Shown: positions 25,569-32,878 of the stretch, piece after piece
How positions within the stretch are numbered: position 1 is the stretch's first letter
Layout of the letters: every line of letters begins with the position of its first letter
From: Clostridia bacterium
GTDB lineage: Bacteria; Bacillota; Clostridia; Christensenellales; CAG-314
DNA length: 42,317 nucleotides
NCBI GenBank assembly: GCA_017409765.1
Contig: JAFQSA010000013.1
Coordinates: 1 to 42,317 of the forward strand
Direction: 5' to 3'
Notes under the pieces: generated by a model
Databases searched by the model: none
The model's input: only the letters and a program-made list of their open reading frames with translations
Told to the model about the DNA's origin: nothing
Translations under genes and position numbers: made by a program

Positions 25569-26906
25569 ATGAAAAAAGAATATACGTATATTGACTTATT
25601 CTCGGGCCCAGGCGGATTATGCACTGGTTTTATTAGTGAAGGTTTCGTTCCTAGAATCGCTGTTGAATGGAGCGATACCACCATTGAAACCTATGCAAAA
25701 TCGCATAATGCCGAAATATACGAATTAAAAGACCTGCTTAAAAATTTAGGTCACCTTGAAGATGTACTTGTAAAAAATAAGCGCACTTGTTTAATACACG
25801 GCGACATTAATAAAGTCTCCAATGAAATGATTCGTGAAATTCTTAAAAAGAAATTTGGAGAAGACTCCGTTGACGTAGTAACAGGCGGTGCACCTTGCGA
25901 AAGCTTCTCAATGGCTGGTAAAAGATTAGAGGTCGACGATAGAAACGACCTATTCTCTAACATATTGAGAATTGCCCATGCGGTAAAAGCAAAATTCACA
26001 TTATTCGAAAATGTGCCTGGCTTATTGACCAAAAAACGCGACGGCAAAAAAGGTGGACAAATCGAATATGTATTCAATGAGTTCGAGTGCGTAAATGAAG
26101 AAACAGGTGTATTTTACCGCTTGGCAAGCAAAAATGTTGCTGACTACAAGTGTGTTGCAGCTGATTACGGAACGCCACAAAAACGAGAAAGAATATTTAT
26201 CGTAGGCTGCAGTAGTAATTATGCTAAAAACCCCTTTGTTTATCCCGAAAAGACCCACGGTCCAGGAAGACGCTATGATTATGTAACCGTAGAAGATGCA
26301 TTTAGATACCTTCCCCCTGTTCGTAGTGGCGAAGGCTATGAAATGATGCCTTACTATCCTACTTATGAAGAAGACTATAAAAATGGGTTAATTACGGAAG
26401 CTGCTTACAATTACTATAAGTTTATATTCGACCCTACACACTCTGGTAATGCAAACTACTCACCGAATGTTATAACATTCCATAAGGCGCTTAATCATAC
26501 CCCTAAAATGATAAGACGTTTACACGAAATTAAGCAAGGCGAAGGTATGCAATCGGCTGTTGATAGACTAATCGCTGAAGGCAAGGAGGATTTGGTAAAA
26601 GAAGTCTTCCCAAATAAAATCTATGCATCGAGAAATAGAAGATTAAAATCTGATGAACCCAGCTACACCGTTACGTCTCATTGCTTGGATGAGATGATAC
26701 ACCCGATATACGATAGACAGCCCACACCACGAGAAGTCGCTAGATTGCAAGCGTTCCCCGATTGGTACTATATCAACGGACCGTATGTAAAATTCCACAG
26801 CGACCCGTTGCAAGACAAATATGAGCAAATCGGTGATGCAATACCCGTTCTAATGGCAAAGGCTTTAGCTCAAAGCATGAAAAAAGCCTTAGATGAATTA
26901 GAATAA
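25569..26906 (+). CDS. DNA (cytosine-5) methyltransferase, 445 residues
   Basis: A C5 methyltransferase with motif I IDLFSGPGG (residues 8-16), the catalytic Cys in GGAPCESFS (about residue 111, with PCE instead of the usual PCQ), motif IV ENVPG, motif VIII QKRERIFIVG, a target-recognition region of about 200 residues, and the C-terminal RLQAFPDWY and GDAIP motifs. It starts directly after the stop of the beta-class methyltransferase, with AAGGAG inside that gene's end, so the two are translationally coupled. It is a candidate partner of the MspI-like nuclease or a joint partner with the gene before it. The specificity is not readable. Confidence 0.88.
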   Translation: MKKEYTYIDLFSGPGGLCTGFISEGFVPRIAVEWSDTTIETYAKSHNAEIYELKDLLKNLGHLEDVLVKNKRTCLIHGDINKVSNEMIREILKKKFGEDSVDVVTGGAPCESFSMAGKRLEVDDRNDLFSNILRIAHAVKAKFTLFENVPGLLTKKRDGKKGGQIEYVFNEFECVNEETGVFYRLASKNVADYKCVAADYGTPQKRERIFIVGCSSNYAKNPFVYPEKTHGPGRRYDYVTVEDAFRYLPPVRSGEGYEMMPYYPTYEEDYKNGLITEAAYNYYKFIFDPTHSGNANYSPNVITFHKALNHTPKMIRRLHEIKQGEGMQSAVDRLIAEGKEDLVKEVFPNKIYASRNRRLKSDEPSYTVTSHCLDEMIHPIYDRQPTPREVARLQAFPDWYYINGPYVKFHSDPLQDKYEQIGDAIPVLMAKALAQSMKKALDELE

Positions 26907-26936
26907 TCAATTTTAGGTAAATTAAAGGATGTTACG

Positions 26937-27932
26937 ATGATTAAAATAAAGGGAAATCCATTAAAAAACTATAAGTTTATAGACTTATTTTGTGGGATAG
27001 GCGGCTTTCATTTAGCTCTAAAATCGTTTGGGGCTGAATGTGTATTTGCTTGTGATATTGACTCGGAAGCACGAAAAGTTTATGCTAATAATTTTGGAAT
27101 TACCCCTAAAAGTGATATATTGGAAATCAAAAACGAAGATATTCCTCATCATGATATACTTTGTGCTGGATTTCCTTGTCAACCATTTAGTATTTCTGGA
27201 CACAGAAAAGGGTTTTCTGATGAGTTAGGTCGTGGAAAGTTGTTCTTTGAAATAATTAGAATAGCAAAACACCATAAACCTAAAATAATTTTATTGGAAA
27301 ATGTTAAAAATTTAGAAAAACATGATAATAGCCAAACTTTAACCAGAATTAATGAAGAATTAGCAAATATTGGTTATACAGTTTATTCAAAAGTACTTTG
27401 TGCGTCTGACTATAATATTCCGCAAGAACGTAAAAGAATTTACATTGTTGCTTTTAGAAATGATTTGGGAATTAATAATTTTTCATTTCCTCAAAAACAT
27501 AGCTCAAATAGATACTTAACCGACATTTTATTAGAAGAAGGGGAAAATGAGATTGATGGAAACTATATTATAAAAAGAGAATATGTAATAGATCCCGAAA
27601 AAAATAATGACACCCCTTCTGCTCATTTAAAAAGAATAGGTTCTATAGGCTTAGGACGTCAAGGCGAAAGAATTTATTCAATATTTGGACAAGGGGTTAC
27701 ATTATCATCACAAGGCGGTGGTTTAGGTGGAAAAACTGGTATGTATTTAATTAACGGAACAGTAAGAAAATTGTACCCTCGTGAATGTGCACGACTTATG
27801 GGTTTTCCCGATGAATTTAAAGTAGCAAACACACAAGAAAGAAATTACAAACAATTCGGTAATAGCGTCGTTGTCGATGTTTTACAATATATACTAGTCA
27901 ATATATTAGACGTTCTAAAAGGAGAATTATAA
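26937..27932 (+). CDS. HhaI-like DNA (cytosine-5) methyltransferase
   Basis: A 331-residue C5 methyltransferase very similar to M.HhaI in size and order. Motif I is FIDLFCGIGGF, the catalytic Cys is residue 81 in GFPCQPFS (the same number as in M.HhaI), motif IV is LENVKN, motif VIII QERKRIYIV, then GRQGERIYS in the target-recognition region and the C-terminal RECARLMGFPDEF and QFGNSVVVDVLQY. Whether it recognises GCGC is not certain. Its stop shares an A with the ATG of the next gene, a GHKL ATPase-nuclease, so the pair is translationally coupled. No HhaI-type nuclease is present; the coupled gene is the obvious effector. Confidence 0.9.
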   Translation: MIKIKGNPLKNYKFIDLFCGIGGFHLALKSFGAECVFACDIDSEARKVYANNFGITPKSDILEIKNEDIPHHDILCAGFPCQPFSISGHRKGFSDELGRGKLFFEIIRIAKHHKPKIILLENVKNLEKHDNSQTLTRINEELANIGYTVYSKVLCASDYNIPQERKRIYIVAFRNDLGINNFSFPQKHSSNRYLTDILLEEGENEIDGNYIIKREYVIDPEKNNDTPSAHLKRIGSIGLGRQGERIYSIFGQGVTLSSQGGGLGGKTGMYLINGTVRKLYPRECARLMGFPDEFKVANTQERNYKQFGNSVVVDVLQYILVNILDVLKGEL

Positions 27933-29932
27933 TGTCCACTAACAATTTATTAAACACTTTAGAGTTCCAAATTGCTTTTGGAGCAGTAAGGCATTTTGGT
28001 AGAAACTTATACACAACTAATCCTCCAGCTATTGCTGAATTGGTTGCTAACGCATGGGATGCTTATGCAAGAAAATGTGATCTTTGCTATACAAGCAATT
28101 CCCTTTTAATTGTGGATAACGGAATTGGAATGAATGATGAGGAATTCCAAAAAAGATATGCAACATCAGGGAAGCCTAAAGACACAAACATTAGAAAACC
28201 AACAGATATGTTGTTGCGTCCATATATGGGGAAAAAAGGTATCGGAAAATTTTCCGCATTCAGTCTTGCAGATGAGTTTATTTTATTTACAAAAAGTGAA
28301 TCTGATAACGCATGGAAAAAAATTAAATTAAATAAGCAGTTGTTGGAAATAGACGACGCCAAGGTTAATATTCCTGTTGAGCACATTAATCTATTAGAGG
28401 AATTAGAAACAAAATTTAATTACAAATTCGACGATATTCTAACAGGTACAATTATTTATTTCCCAAAATTAAAAAGAGAAATTACGAAATCCACACTAGA
28501 CTCCCTAAATAAATTACTTTCTCAAAGGTTTTCCATAACTACTATTTTGAATGATGGGAATTTTACGGTTCAATTAATACATAACGATGAGAAAACGGCA
28601 GTTGATTTTTCCAAGCACTTCTTTTATGAAAAAATTGAAAACGTTCATTATTTTGGTGTAGAAAAGACTTGGGTAAAGAGTCTATTTCCAAACGCTCCAG
28701 ATAAATATTTAATTAAAGAAGACAACTTTTCTAAAGACATTTCTGGTTGGGTTGCGTCCGTAGAAATTCCAGCCGATTTAAAAGTTTCAGATGAAGTTGC
28801 TATACGTGGTATAAGCATATATGTAAATGGCAAACTAGTCGATGAGGATATTTTAAGAAATTCAAAAAAAGACAGAATTGCCGACGCTTATATCATTGGC
28901 GAAGTTAATGCAGATTACATTGCAGCATTAGACGAAGACGTTGTTTTAAGTAGCAGAGAAGGCTTATTTTTAGATGCTCCTGAGGTTTGTGAATTAAAAG
29001 ATTATCTAGAAAACATCAAGAAAAATATCGTTGCTTCTTGGGATGATATGCGAGCGGATAGAGATTTGTCAAAACAAGAATATATTACCCGCGTTATAGA
29101 AAAGCCTGAAAATAAAAAATACTACGAGAAATTAAATGAGACGTCTCAAAAAAGATTTAACAAGTATGCTCAAAGGCTTTTCGATCAACCTGGAATCAAT
29201 ATAGATAAGCAAGAAAAGCTTGCCGATTTGTTGTTTTCAGCGTTAATTCAGATAGTAAATAATGAGGAATTTCAAAAATTACTTGACCAAGAATCAATTG
29301 ACGATCAAAAACTAATAGATTACATTTCAACAATATTTAATCTGAATGAAATAAACCATTCTTTAAGATTAAGAGATAGCGTGAAAGGCAAACTTGCTGT
29401 AATTGCTAAACTTAAAGAATTTATGGATAAGAACGAAGTTGAAAGTGCTTTTGAGGAGTTATTAGCAAAAAATCCTTGGCTAATTAATCCTCATTGGGAA
29501 AACCATAGGACAATTTATACTCAACAGTGGTATGAATATTTAGGGATAGATAATTCTGATCCTGAAAGATTAAGGACAGACATAATTTTAGAAGTTTCAG
29601 ATGAAAGGATGCCTATAATTGTTGAGTTGAAAAGGGAAAAGAAAACACAATATTCTGCCCCAGATGCTGTTGACGCTCAAACTCAAATATTTAAATATCG
29701 AAGAGCAATATGTAAAAAATACCAAGAAACGGAAGGCTTGGTATGCGAACCATCAGATATTAAGGCCTATTTTATTTGTGGGACTAAAGCTCTGCAACTT
29801 TTACATCAAAATGTAGCAGATATATCACTATTACAAACAAATGGAATTACAGTCGTTAGTTACGAAACTATGATAGCTACTGCAAAACGAATTCTTGAAG
29901 TAATGTTTGAAACTGATTTAGACGATGTTTAA
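27932..29932 (+). CDS. GHKL ATPase fused to a Shedu-like PD-(D/E)XK nuclease domain
   Basis: A 666-residue protein. The N-terminus is a GHKL (MutL/Hsp90/MORC-type) ATPase: Glu36, Asn40 and Asp43 in AELVANAWDA, Asp62 in VDNGIGM, and the glycine lid GKKGIGKFSAF at 100-110. A middle transducer-like and helical region runs to about residue 490. The C-terminus (about 500-635) opens with FEELLAKNPWLI and carries Asp550 (DIILEV) and IVELKRE near 564-569, the PD-(D/E)XK layout of the DUF4263/Shedu family. It overlaps the HhaI-like methyltransferase gene by one base. The natural reading is an ATP-gated nuclease that attacks DNA lacking the partner's modification. MutL/MORC-like ATPases in restriction loci are known (Iyer, Abhiman and Aravind 2008); this domain pairing with an HhaI-like enzyme is new to me. 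Confidence 0.82.
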   Translation: MSTNNLLNTLEFQIAFGAVRHFGRNLYTTNPPAIAELVANAWDAYARKCDLCYTSNSLLIVDNGIGMNDEEFQKRYATSGKPKDTNIRKPTDMLLRPYMGKKGIGKFSAFSLADEFILFTKSESDNAWKKIKLNKQLLEIDDAKVNIPVEHINLLEELETKFNYKFDDILTGTIIYFPKLKREITKSTLDSLNKLLSQRFSITTILNDGNFTVQLIHNDEKTAVDFSKHFFYEKIENVHYFGVEKTWVKSLFPNAPDKYLIKEDNFSKDISGWVASVEIPADLKVSDEVAIRGISIYVNGKLVDEDILRNSKKDRIADAYIIGEVNADYIAALDEDVVLSSREGLFLDAPEVCELKDYLENIKKNIVASWDDMRADRDLSKQEYITRVIEKPENKKYYEKLNETSQKRFNKYAQRLFDQPGINIDKQEKLADLLFSALIQIVNNEEFQKLLDQESIDDQKLIDYISTIFNLNEINHSLRLRDSVKGKLAVIAKLKEFMDKNEVESAFEELLAKNPWLINPHWENHRTIYTQQWYEYLGIDNSDPERLRTDIILEVSDERMPIIVELKREKKTQYSAPDAVDAQTQIFKYRRAICKKYQETEGLVCEPSDIKAYFICGTKALQLLHQNVADISLLQTNGITVVSYETMIATAKRILEVMFETDLDDV

Positions 29933-29939
29933 TATAACA

Positions 29940-30037
29940 TAAGTTCAATTGAAGGAGCTCTGCGCAAATTGGTTGCCGAAGGTGCAATTGTACGTGAGGG
30001 CAAAGGAAAGAATATTCGGTATTTTAGAGCAAAATAA
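29940..30037 (+). pseudogene. C-terminal remnant of a winged-helix protein
   Basis: A frame without a start reads SSIEGALRKLVAEGAIVREG then KGKNIRYFRAK and a stop. This is the typical last helix and wing of a winged helix-turn-helix domain found at the C-terminus of several regulator and ATP-binding families. No upstream part is visible; it abuts the GHKL gene, which suggests a deletion or recombination junction there. Confidence 0.5.
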
Positions 30038-30075
30038 TTACTTTTTTCGTATTTTTACAATTATAATATATGAAC

Positions 30076-30110
30076 ATGGCGACGGATTTCTCCGCCGCCA
30101 TATTCTTTGT
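30076..30110 (+). terminator. Terminator-like hairpin after the restriction operon
   Basis: ATGGCGACGGA (30076-30086) pairs with TCCGCCGCCAT (30091-30101) except for one A-C mismatch, with a 4-nt loop and a weak T-rich tail. Confidence 0.55.
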
Positions 30111-30146
30111 ATGTGTTTATTCATCCATTCGCCTTATTGGCATATA

Positions 30147-30345
30147 TCATTTTCTATTCCAACGACAGCCAAATAGTTCTCCACCATTAGGATACAAAGT
30201 TAAAACTCTTTTCTCCTCTATTATCGCAATGGTTCTATCTGTCAAGGAACTAAACTCCCAAAGAAATCCTCTCGCTTTATGTGCTGGTCGTTGGCATACC
30301 TTGAATTTATTGTTTTCCCATATTAGAACTGCCACTACTTAGGTG
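30147..30345 (-). pseudogene. N-terminal fragment of a MutT-like NUDIX hydrolase
   Basis: On the minus strand a short frame reads VVAVLIWENNKFKVCQRP then AHKARGFLWEF, the characteristic N-terminus of MutT/8-oxo-dGTP pyrophosphatase proteins. It then leaves the family before the Nudix box, continuing with unrelated sequence to a stop at 30147. An in-frame TAA lies directly upstream of the first valines. It is a broken fragment without function of its own. Confidence 0.6.
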
Positions 30346-30348
30346 TTA

Positions 30349-30921
30349 TTAATTTTCATGACCGCCTATTTGATCAAAAAAAGATTCTATTTTCTTTTTT
30401 ACTACTATTATTCTCTCAATATATAACAACAAGTCTTGGTCTGTTGGAATTTCTGCTCCATGAACTAGCATATTTCTGATATTTTTCAACCCCCAATATT
30501 CTTGCAATATACTCTGTGGGAAATCTATACATCTTGACAACTTTGACATGGCATCTATATTTCTATACATATTGTCAGCGCAAAATCGCAAAGAAAGATC
30601 TTCTAGCATACGCTCTAACTTAATCCACTCTGTGAGAAATTTACCGATACAAGCCTCATTTATATATTTATCATTTAAAGGATCTTTACTTGCTCTAATT
30701 CTTATGATCTCAATACTATCTCTTCGACTGTCTGATGCATAGAGGTCTATCATTTGATCAGCAATCGTGCTATTTGAAATCGAAAATTGGATCTTTCGCA
30801 AATCATTATCAACTTTTATCTTCGTCAATCTATTTTGAATGGGAGATCGAGGGGAACCTCGGTCTTCCCAAGTAAAGGAGAAAAAGATGTATTTACCCAG
30901 ATTACGTCGTTTACACGACAC
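30349..30921 (-). CDS. HEPN-like hypothetical protein
   Basis: The longest frame gives 190 residues; the true start is uncertain because no ribosome binding site precedes the ATG at 30921 and the first 35 bases overlap a well-supported gene on the other strand. The C-terminal half is helical and contains RNMLVH (Arg149 to His154), the Rx4-6H pattern of HEPN ribonuclease domains, followed by GAEIP. HEPN proteins are common RNases in defence and toxin-antitoxin loci, and this gene sits in a defence island. No MNT-type nucleotidyltransferase partner is visible. Functional assignment rests on one motif and stays tentative. Confidence 0.5.
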   Translation of the reverse strand: MSCKRRNLGKYIFFSFTWEDRGSPRSPIQNRLTKIKVDNDLRKIQFSISNSTIADQMIDLYASDSRRDSIEIIRIRASKDPLNDKYINEACIGKFLTEWIKLERMLEDLSLRFCADNMYRNIDAMSKLSRCIDFPQSILQEYWGLKNIRNMLVHGAEIPTDQDLLLYIERIIVVKKKIESFFDQIGGHEN

Positions 30922-31117
30922 CCTAAAAGAGATAAAAAAAGTAGACCCTGATACTTGTCTAACCTACTATATGCTAAGACAGCTAATAGCGGAAGGACAA
31001 CTTACAGAACTCAAATATACCAATGCCTTTGTTCTTAATTTGGACGAAGTGTATCATTTATTTTGGACACCAATGAAGACTGACGGCTGTACTAAGGAGG
31101 AGAATAATGAAATATAA
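30887..31117 (+). CDS. Excisionase-like small helix-turn-helix protein, 76 residues
   Basis: The ATG at 30887 is preceded by AAAGGAG, which decides the start over an upstream in-frame ATG. The protein has a helix-turn-helix of the excisionase/MerR type (LTYYMLRQLIAEGQLTEL, then a short strand and NLDEVYHLF). Proteins of this sort occur next to integrases of Clostridia integrative elements and are thought to act as recombination directionality factors. It overlaps the next gene by 11 bases, so the two are co-translated. Confidence 0.65.
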   Translation: MYLPRLRRLHDTLKEIKKVDPDTCLTYYMLRQLIAEGQLTELKYTNAFVLNLDEVYHLFWTPMKTDGCTKEENNEI

Positions 31118-31583
31118 AACATCGGGAGACATCCATAGATTGTTTCTTAAAGAAGATGCAGGCACAATGGTAACGAGAAACAATGTTCGAAGACTATGTC
31201 TACAAAACAATATAAAGCACCTTATGACGGCAAATATAATCCTTATAGACGAGCAGGACTTCATCAATAAAATGAATCCGTACAAAGTCACAGAACATAT
31301 CTACAAAGTTCCTAGATTAAGAAATATTGATGGCTGTGTAAAAGAGTGGAATAAACAACGCCGTAAAGGTGAACGATACATCCACGCTGATGAAATAAGT
31401 GCATTTCTCAAAAAAGATTGCACTGTCTTTAAGTACAAATTTGGAAACAGGTGGATAATAAACTACGACCAACTTGAGCCATATTTGAAGGAAATAAGCA
31501 AGACGAAAATGCCATATTGTTTTGAAATATACAAAATGAAAAGTGCACGCAAAGGCGGAAGAAGGTCCGTAAAAAAGCAATAA
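31107..31583 (+). CDS. Excisionase-like protein with two HTH-like units, 158 residues
   Basis: AAGGAGG precedes the ATG. The protein seems to have two units of the pattern seen in the preceding gene: VTRNNVRRLCLQNNIKHL followed by IILIDEQDFINKM, and IHADEISAFLKK followed by RWIINYDQLEPYL. The C-terminus is very basic (KSARKGGRRSVKKQ). DNA binding during integration or excision is the likely role, but the family is not one I can name. It is the last protein gene before the island's right end, and its stop codon overlaps the terminator of the convergent tRNA gene. Confidence 0.65.
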   Translation: MKYKTSGDIHRLFLKEDAGTMVTRNNVRRLCLQNNIKHLMTANIILIDEQDFINKMNPYKVTEHIYKVPRLRNIDGCVKEWNKQRRKGERYIHADEISAFLKKDCTVFKYKFGNRWIINYDQLEPYLKEISKTKMPYCFEIYKMKSARKGGRRSVKKQ

Positions 31584-31605
31584 GACCACTGTTAAAGTGG
31601 TCTTA
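31571..31605 (-). terminator. Terminator of the island tRNA-Arg
   Basis: AAGACCACT and AGTGGTCTT pair over nine bases with a 5-nt loop (31583-31605), starting 3 nt after the tRNA CCA on the minus strand and followed, five bases on, by TTTTTT (31576-31571). Confidence 0.75.
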
Positions 31606-31608
31606 AGA

Positions 31609-31683
31609 TGGCGTGAGTATGAGGAATCGAACCTCAAATTAACCCTTAGGAGGGGTTGGTTATCTCCGTTTAACTATACTCAC
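31609..31683 (-). tRNA. tRNA-Arg, anticodon CCU, carried by the island
   Basis: All arms are intact on the minus strand: acceptor GTGAGTA/TACTCAC, D stem GTTA/TAAC with loop AACGGAGA, anticodon stem AACCC/GGGTT with loop CTCCTAA, 4-nt variable loop, T stem TGAGG/CCTCA with loop TTCGATT, discriminator G and encoded CCA (75 nt). The anticodon CCT reads AGG codons. A purine-rich D loop with A after GG and C35 fit arginine identity. It lies 150 bp inside the island's right end and has the same anticodon as the host gene that the island splits, but a different body sequence, so it is not a duplicate of that gene. Confidence 0.93.
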
Positions 31684-31756
31684 ATATGTTATTAAGTTTT
31701 TGAAAAAATTTATACTCGGATTTATACCTGAAATTTAGAATTGGTCAAAAATGCCT

Positions 31757-31785
31757 AAAAATGGGCTGTTTTTGGCCATTTTTTG
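31757..31785. terminator. Bidirectional terminator just inside the island's right end
   Basis: AAAAATGG (31757-31764) and CCATTTTT (31776-31783) form the stem, with T runs on both strands. It would stop transcripts from the promoter of the interrupted host tRNA before they enter the island. Confidence 0.6.
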
Positions 31786-31832
31786 TGCAAAATGAGCACT
31801 TTTTTGTGTATTTTGATGGATAGAGCACTAGT

Positions 31833-31871
31833 TTAGGAGGCGACGGCGTTATCCCGTTACGCTACGGAAAG
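31833..31871 (-). pseudogene. 5' half of disrupted tRNA-Arg(CCU), nucleotides 1-38
   Basis: On the minus strand: acceptor strand CTTTCCG, TA, D stem GCGT/ACGC with a 9-nt loop containing GGG, one base, anticodon-stem strand GTCGC and a complete anticodon loop CTCCTAA (anticodon CCT). The next bases, ACTAG, do not pair with GTCGC, so the tRNA stops here. The matching 3' half is at 20915-20951. The native promoter should lie to the right (minus strand), where TTGTAC and TAATTC with a 16-nt spacer are a weak candidate. Confidence 0.88.
31835..31840. repeat. Right copy of the short att-like repeat AGGAGG
   Basis: AGGAGG, the reverse complement of CCTCCT in the anticodon arm, is shared with 20954-20959. 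Confidence 0.5.
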
Positions 31872-32136
31872 AAGGCGAATTAACTTTGCTTGACTATTGT
31901 ACAATTTTGTTGGAAAAATGGCAAGTTTTTTAGTAAAAGTTTTTTGCAAGTTATGGCTAAAACTGTTGTGAAAAGTTTGCAAATGTACTGCTAGAAAATA
32001 TGGGATTTTCGTGATAGATAGTACAAGAAAACTTGGTGTTTAGATGCGTAAAAGCAGTTGTTTTTAGATGCGAAAAATAGGTAGTTTAGCAAAAAAACGA
32101 AGATACGTGGTTGTTTTTTGTAACCTTTTTGATTTC
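31872..32136. other. Intergenic region right of the split tRNA
   Basis: About 265 bases of AT-rich host sequence. It should hold the promoter of the interrupted tRNA (minus strand). No gene, RNA or strong hairpin was recognised. Confidence 0.45.
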
Positions 32137-32841
32137 CTAAATCCTTACAACTAGAACATCTTCGACATCAAAATTTAACTTTTGGCAAGTCTTTCCATCC
32201 ACGAAATAAAAACATCCACCATGGCAATCTGGATTTTCGCTTAGTGAATTGATCATCAACGTATGATTGCAAGCTAATTGCGCTTGTTTGGAGTACTCTG
32301 CTTCTTCCACCGCCCACTCGTCTACTGTAAAATCAACATAGACTGGCCAAATTAGCAAATCGTCACTTGCAAATCTTTGTGGATACTCCCACAAATCTCC
32401 ACACAACGCAACGTCCACATTGTGCCCCTTGTAGAAGAAAGTCAATATCTCGGTGCCTTCTTTGTAATGACCATCTGTAAGCTCATACTCCTTCCATCCA
32501 GCACTAATCCTGCGATAATTAAATGCCAACTTTCCGTCGATAATAACCGCATAGGATGAGTAGAGGCTATCCCCATCTGCTTCCAAATACCCAAATGCCA
32601 AATCGGTGGCATATTGTTTGGATAAGTTTTCAATTCTTTGCATAGTGTTGGAGTTTTTAGAAATGGCAACAGCTTTGTCGTTGACATAACTCCAACAAAA
32701 GGCATCAAACCCTTGCAAAAATGCTTCGCCAAAACACAGCAAATCCACTCCATCCGCAATTTGCAACGCCCTTTCTATTTGGCTGATATTGAACTCAACA
32801 TTGTTGTTGACAAATTTGTACGATGCAAGACCTATTACCAT
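32137..32841 (-). CDS. Carbon-nitrogen hydrolase (nitrilase superfamily)
   Basis: A 234-residue nitrilase-fold protein. The catalytic Glu is in CFGEAFLQG (about residue 39) and the nucleophile Cys in ALCGDLWEYP (about 146). The position of the catalytic Lys reads YRRIS, with Arg where Lys is usual, although a nearby GWKEYE supplies a Lys. Members hydrolyse amides, carbamoyl compounds or nitriles in the cytosol. GGGGAAG precedes the ATG. It follows the AraC regulator by 37 nt, so both probably form one operon and the enzyme's substrate may relate to the AraC effector. The shift in the catalytic triad makes the activity uncertain. Confidence 0.75.
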   Translation of the reverse strand: MVIGLASYKFVNNNVEFNISQIERALQIADGVDLLCFGEAFLQGFDAFCWSYVNDKAVAISKNSNTMQRIENLSKQYATDLAFGYLEADGDSLYSSYAVIIDGKLAFNYRRISAGWKEYELTDGHYKEGTEILTFFYKGHNVDVALCGDLWEYPQRFASDDLLIWPVYVDFTVDEWAVEEAEYSKQAQLACNHTLMINSLSENPDCHGGCFYFVDGKTCQKLNFDVEDVLVVRI

Positions 32842-32878
32842 AAAAGCTTCCCCGTGTTTAGTTTTTCAAATAAGACCA

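Larger units (their letters stand above)
20952..31832. mobile_element. Integrated restriction-modification island in tRNA-Arg(CCU), about 10.9 kb
   Basis: The boundaries are defined by the two tRNA halves, with AGGAGG shared at both junctions (20954-20959 and 31835-31840). The content is AT-rich, with codon usage unlike the flanking genes (TTA, CTA and AAA common). Cargo: hypothetical protein, integrase stump, XRE controller, HNH nuclease, MspI-like nuclease, three DNA methyltransferases, GHKL-nuclease fusion, gene fragments, HEPN-like protein, two excisionase-like proteins and a complete tRNA-Arg(CCU). No intact integrase or conjugation gene is present, so it is probably no longer self-mobile. 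The excisionase-like genes and replacement tRNA cluster at the right end. Confidence 0.85.

Noticed and set aside
31818-31827. GGATAGAGCA, resembling a tRNA D arm on the plus strand
   Set aside because: No matching 5' D-stem strand, acceptor or T arm is found around it; it may be chance or a trace of an earlier att site.
20915-31871. tRNA halves explained as an intron-containing or trans-spliced tRNA
   Set aside because: The intervening 10.9 kb is a typical mobile defence island with an integrase stump, and bacterial anticodon-loop introns are short self-splicing group I elements.
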